Positions 6,124-8,570 of a stretch of 8,570 bases of DNA are shown here, piece by piece (the first letter of the stretch is position 1; each line of letters begins with the position of its first letter). A program made the translations under genes and the position numbers. This DNA comes from an uncultured Collinsella sp. (GTDB lineage: Bacteria; Actinomycetota; Coriobacteriia; Coriobacteriales; Coriobacteriaceae). Location: positions 1 to 8,570 of the forward strand of contig CABQHR010000070.1 of the NCBI GenBank assembly GCA_902463875.1. The letters run 5' to 3'. Below the pieces are notes generated by a model. That model was not told the origin of the DNA and did no database searches. It saw nothing but the letters and a program-made list of their open reading frames with translations.

Positions 6124-7983
6124 TCACTGGGCGAATTGGCTGCGGTAGAGTTCGGCGTAGAAGCCACCTGCCGCCAGCAGCTCGTCGTGCGTGCCGCGCT
6201 CGATAATCTGGCCGTCGCGCATGACCAAAATGCAGTCGGCGTTGCGGATCGTCGACAGGCGATGCGCAACGACAAAGCCCGTACGCCCGGCCATAAGCTC
6301 GTCGAATGCTGCCTGTACCTGCAGCTCGGTGCGGGTATCGATGCTCGACGTTGCCTCGTCCAGCAGCAAGATCGCCGGGTCGGTAAGCATGACGCGCGCG
6401 ATGCACAGCAGCTGTTTTTGACCCTGGCTAAACGTGCCGCCGTCCTCGCCAATCACCGTGTCGTAGCCGCCTGGCAGCTGCACGATAAACTTGTGCGCAT
6501 GCGCGCGCTTGGCCGCCTCGATAACCTGTTCGCGTGTGGCATCGGGACAACCGTAGGCGATGTTGTCCGCCACGGTGCCCTCGAACAGCCACGTATCCTG
6601 CAGCACCATGCCAAAGGCACGGCGCAGGCTTGCGCGCGTGTAGTCACGCGAGGAACGGCCATCGACCGCGATGCGACCGGCGTCGATATCGTAGAACCGC
6701 AGCAGCAAATTGATGAGCGTTGTCTTACCACAGCCCGTGGGACCGACCAGGGCAAAGCGCATGCCGGGCTTGGCATCGATGCAGATGTCCTGCAGCAGCT
6801 TGCGATCGGGCACATAGCTAAAGTCCACGTGCTCAAAGGTCACCTCACCCTGCGGGGCGGCAAGCTCTACAGCGTCCGACGCGTCGGGCTCCTGCTCGCG
6901 CGCATCGAGCAGCGCAAACATGCGGCGCGCCGAGGCGTACGCGGTCTGGATCTGCGTGATGACGTTGGTGACCTCGTTGAACGGCTTGGTGTACTGGTTG
7001 GCATAGGACAAAAAGATCTGCACGCCGCCCACCGTGAGCGCCGCCGGCACGCCCGTGATCACGCCCACGCAGCCGATCACAGCGACCACGGCATAAATGA
7101 TGTTGTTGATAAAGCGCGTGCCGGGGTTGGAGAGCGAACCCATAAACTGCGCGCGCTCGCCTGCGGTGTAAAGCTCAGCGTTGAGGGCATCGAAGCGCTG
7201 CTGAGCGTGCAGGCCGTAGGCGAAGGCGTCGACAAGCTTCTGCTCGCCTACGTACTCCTCGATATGACCACCGAGCTGCCCTTGAATACGCTGCTGCGCC
7301 GTAAAGCTCTTGTTGGAGAGCTTGGCGATGGCACCGGCTGCAAAAATGGAAAGCGGCGTGACGAGCACCACCACAAGCGTCATGGTCAGGTTAATGGAGA
7401 GCATAAACGCGAGCGTGCCAACGATGGTGATGACGCCGGTAAAGAGCTGGGTAAAGCCCTGCAGCAGACCATCGCCCACCTGATCGACGTCGTTGACCAC
7501 GCGGCTCATAAGGTCGCCGTGGGCATGGCCGTCGATAAAACTGAGCGGCATGCGGCTGAGCTTATCGCTCGCCTCCACGCGCATGTCGCGCACCGTTTCG
7601 TAGGACAGGCGGTTGACGCAGTAGCCCTGCAGCCACTGGAAGGCCGCTGCTCCCACCACGACGAGCGCGAGTTTAGTAACGAGCGGCAGCAGCGCGTCGA
7701 AGTCCACCTGACCGGCGGCAACGATAAGGTCGATGCCCTCGCCGATGAGGATGGGCGTATAGAGTTGCAAGATCACCGAGACAGCGGCACTCACAAACGA
7801 CGCCGCAAACGAAATGCGGTGCGGTCGGACATAGCCCAGCAGGCGGCGGGTCACCGCGCCCACGGGATAGCGCTCGGGATCGCCGGGCTGGCGCGGACCG
7901 TCGCCCAGGTCGTTAAGGTTATCGTTACCGGACACATTGGCCGTCATCGTGGCGACCGAACCGGAGGAAGTATACGGATTCAT
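6124..7983 (-). CDS. Heterodimeric ABC exporter subunit, permease fused to ATPase (catalytic Glu, altered signature)
   Basis: 619 residues, normal for a half-size type IV (B-family) exporter. After a hydrophilic N-terminus of ~50 residues come six membrane segments, roughly 58-80, 98-120, 178-198, 199-220, 292-313 and 314-332. The nucleotide-binding domain occupies ~378-615: A-loop Tyr390, Walker A GPTGCGKTT 414-422, Q-loop Gln462, signature FSQGQ 518-522, Walker B LLLDE with Glu543, switch His574. The catalytic Glu and His are intact but the signature has Gln for the first Gly. This is the known pattern for one half of asymmetric pumps such as BmrCD or TM287/288, where this altered signature completes the degenerate site formed with the partner's Walker motifs. 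The likely substrate is a lipid, drug or peptide; it cannot be told from the sequence. The start ATG directly follows the partner's stop, and AAAGGAGGG lies 7 nt upstream. Translational coupling is likely. Confidence 0.95.
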   Translation of the reverse strand: MNPYTSSGSVATMTANVSGNDNLNDLGDGPRQPGDPERYPVGAVTRRLLGYVRPHRISFAASFVSAAVSVILQLYTPILIGEGIDLIVAAGQVDFDALLPLVTKLALVVVGAAAFQWLQGYCVNRLSYETVRDMRVEASDKLSRMPLSFIDGHAHGDLMSRVVNDVDQVGDGLLQGFTQLFTGVITIVGTLAFMLSINLTMTLVVVLVTPLSIFAAGAIAKLSNKSFTAQQRIQGQLGGHIEEYVGEQKLVDAFAYGLHAQQRFDALNAELYTAGERAQFMGSLSNPGTRFINNIIYAVVAVIGCVGVITGVPAALTVGGVQIFLSYANQYTKPFNEVTNVITQIQTAYASARRMFALLDAREQEPDASDAVELAAPQGEVTFEHVDFSYVPDRKLLQDICIDAKPGMRFALVGPTGCGKTTLINLLLRFYDIDAGRIAVDGRSSRDYTRASLRRAFGMVLQDTWLFEGTVADNIAYGCPDATREQVIEAAKRAHAHKFIVQLPGGYDTVIGEDGGTFSQGQKQLLCIARVMLTDPAILLLDEATSSIDTRTELQVQAAFDELMAGRTGFVVAHRLSTIRNADCILVMRDGQIIERGTHDELLAAGGFYAELYRSQFAQ

Positions 7984-8570
7984 TTAGCAGCCCTCCTTTG
8001 CGCAAACAGATGCAGGGGCGGACGCGGGCGCCGCGCTCCCCTGCTGGCCCTCGAGCTCCTCGCGGCGCAGCTGCGACTGGCAGATCTCGCGATAGAGCTG
8101 GCAGCCTGCGTAGAGCTCGTCATGCGTACCCAGGCCCGCGACCGAGCCGTGGTCGAGCACGCAGATCATGTCGGCGTCGCGCACGGTCGATACGCGCTGG
8201 CTCACGATGACCGTAGTCAGCGGCAGACCGCCCTCGGCGGCACCGCGCACACTGCGCTCGCGAATGGCATGGCGAAGCGCCGCATCGGTCTTAAAGTCGA
8301 GCGCCGAGGCAGAGTCATCCATGATTAGGACCTGCGGAGAGCCCACCAGAGCACGTGCGATGGTCAGGCGCTGGCGCTGGCCACCGCTAAAGTTCTTGCC
8401 ACCCGCCTCGACCGGCGCGTCCAGACCTTGAGGTTTTTTGCGCACGAACTCGCTCGCCTGCGCCATATCGAGCGCCGACCAGAGCTCATCGTCGGTCGCC
8501 GCATCGTCGCGCCAGGTTAGGTTGCTGCGAATCGTGCCGCTCACGAGCGACGCGCGCTGCGGGACGGTCG
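7984..8570 (-). CDS. Heterodimeric ABC exporter subunit, ATPase C-terminal part (degenerate Walker B), partial
   Basis: The last 194 residues are visible; the membrane domain and Walker A lie beyond the right edge. The fragment starts at the Q-loop (VPQRASLVSGTIRSN), then has a canonical signature FSGGQ (8390-8376), Walker B VLIMDD (the second Asp, 8316-8314, stands where the catalytic Glu should be), a SALD D-loop, and SQR in the switch region with Gln (8199-8197) replacing His. Loss of both catalytic residues with a normal signature is the hallmark of the degenerate half of asymmetric ABC exporters, and it complements the defects of the downstream subunit. The residue changes are the normal design for this family, not decay. 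The C-terminus ends in an Ala/Ser-rich tail. The gene shares an operon with the downstream half, with stop and start directly adjacent. The frame stays open to the window edge. Confidence 0.95.
   Translation of the reverse strand, partial: TVPQRASLVSGTIRSNLTWRDDAATDDELWSALDMAQASEFVRKKPQGLDAPVEAGGKNFSGGQRQRLTIARALVGSPQVLIMDDSASALDFKTDAALRHAIRERSVRGAAEGGLPLTTVIVSQRVSTVRDADMICVLDHGSVAGLGTHDELYAGCQLYREICQSQLRREELEGQQGSAAPASAPASVCAKEGC
7991..7999 (-). promoter_or_regulatory. Strong ribosome-binding site embedded in the end of the upstream ABC gene
   Basis: Minus-strand AAAGGAGGG ends 7 nt before ATG 7983. It is itself coding sequence for the last residues (…KEGC) of the partner subunit. Together with the TAA-ATG junction this points to coupled, roughly equal synthesis of the two exporter halves, as a heterodimer needs. 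Confidence 0.85.

Noticed and set aside
6083..6148. 21-codon plus-strand ORF (MGQTNLINLPHGLAHWANWLR) after CAAGAGGG and an upstream TATATAAC
   Set aside because: The purine-rich site would overlap the predicted transcription start. The ORF overlaps the ABC 3' end and the hairpin antisense, and nothing else supports it.
6136..8328. 730-residue plus-strand open frame across the ABC genes
   Set aside because: It is antisense to two well-supported ABC exporter genes. Long antisense frames arise from GC-biased codons, and its protein shows no recognisable domain.

Overview
The window looks like chromosomal DNA from a high-GC Gram-positive gut actinobacterium, most likely Collinsella or a close relative in the Coriobacteriia. 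I infer this from three things: coding regions with strong G/C third-position bias, a sortase-anchored surface protein with an LANTG-type sorting signal, and intergenic arrays of short GGGAAA...GCGTCCCA / TGGGACGC...TTTCC palindromes, which I associate with Collinsella. The genus is an inference, not a demonstrated fact.

Layout, left to right. The 3' end of an unidentified plus-strand gene stops at 131. Between it and the next gene (132-449) lie a 130-bp nested hairpin element (159-288), about 95 bp with nothing recognisable (289-383), and a strong bidirectional terminator (384-423) shared with the converging gene. Minus-strand 4538-450 encodes a 1362-residue secreted, wall-anchored protein: signal peptide, FG-GAP-like beta-propeller region, a large beta-rich middle module, fibronectin type III, Ig-like domain, then a sorting signal. 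The gene-free stretch upstream of it (4539-5272) holds a 22-bp direct repeat, about seven tandem ~60-bp hairpin units (4662-5058), and a second, inverted copy of the nested hairpin element (5102-5230). A small flavodoxin-like gene follows (5824-5273, minus). The region 5825-6123 contains its likely promoter, several short direct and inverted repeats, and a possible terminator. The right end is a minus-strand operon encoding the two halves of a heterodimeric ABC exporter: a complete half (7983-6124) and the C-terminal end of its partner (8570-7984), joined stop-to-start.

How the genes relate. The two ABC proteins almost certainly form one pump. The partial subunit has a degenerate Walker B (Asp for Glu) and a switch Gln, but a normal FSGGQ signature. 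The complete subunit has Walker B Glu and switch His, but an altered FSQGQ signature. This is the reciprocal pattern of asymmetric exporters with one catalytic and one degenerate ATP site. No functional link between the exporter, the flavodoxin-like protein and the surface protein is visible.

The most unusual signal is the pair of nested hairpin elements. Their ~70-nt cores are about 92% identical. Their 30-bp outer arms agree at only 18 of 30 positions, yet in each copy the two arms stay complementary, with ten double compensatory changes in the arms and one more in the inner stem. Both copies lie 27-42 nt downstream of a stop codon, in the same sense as that gene.
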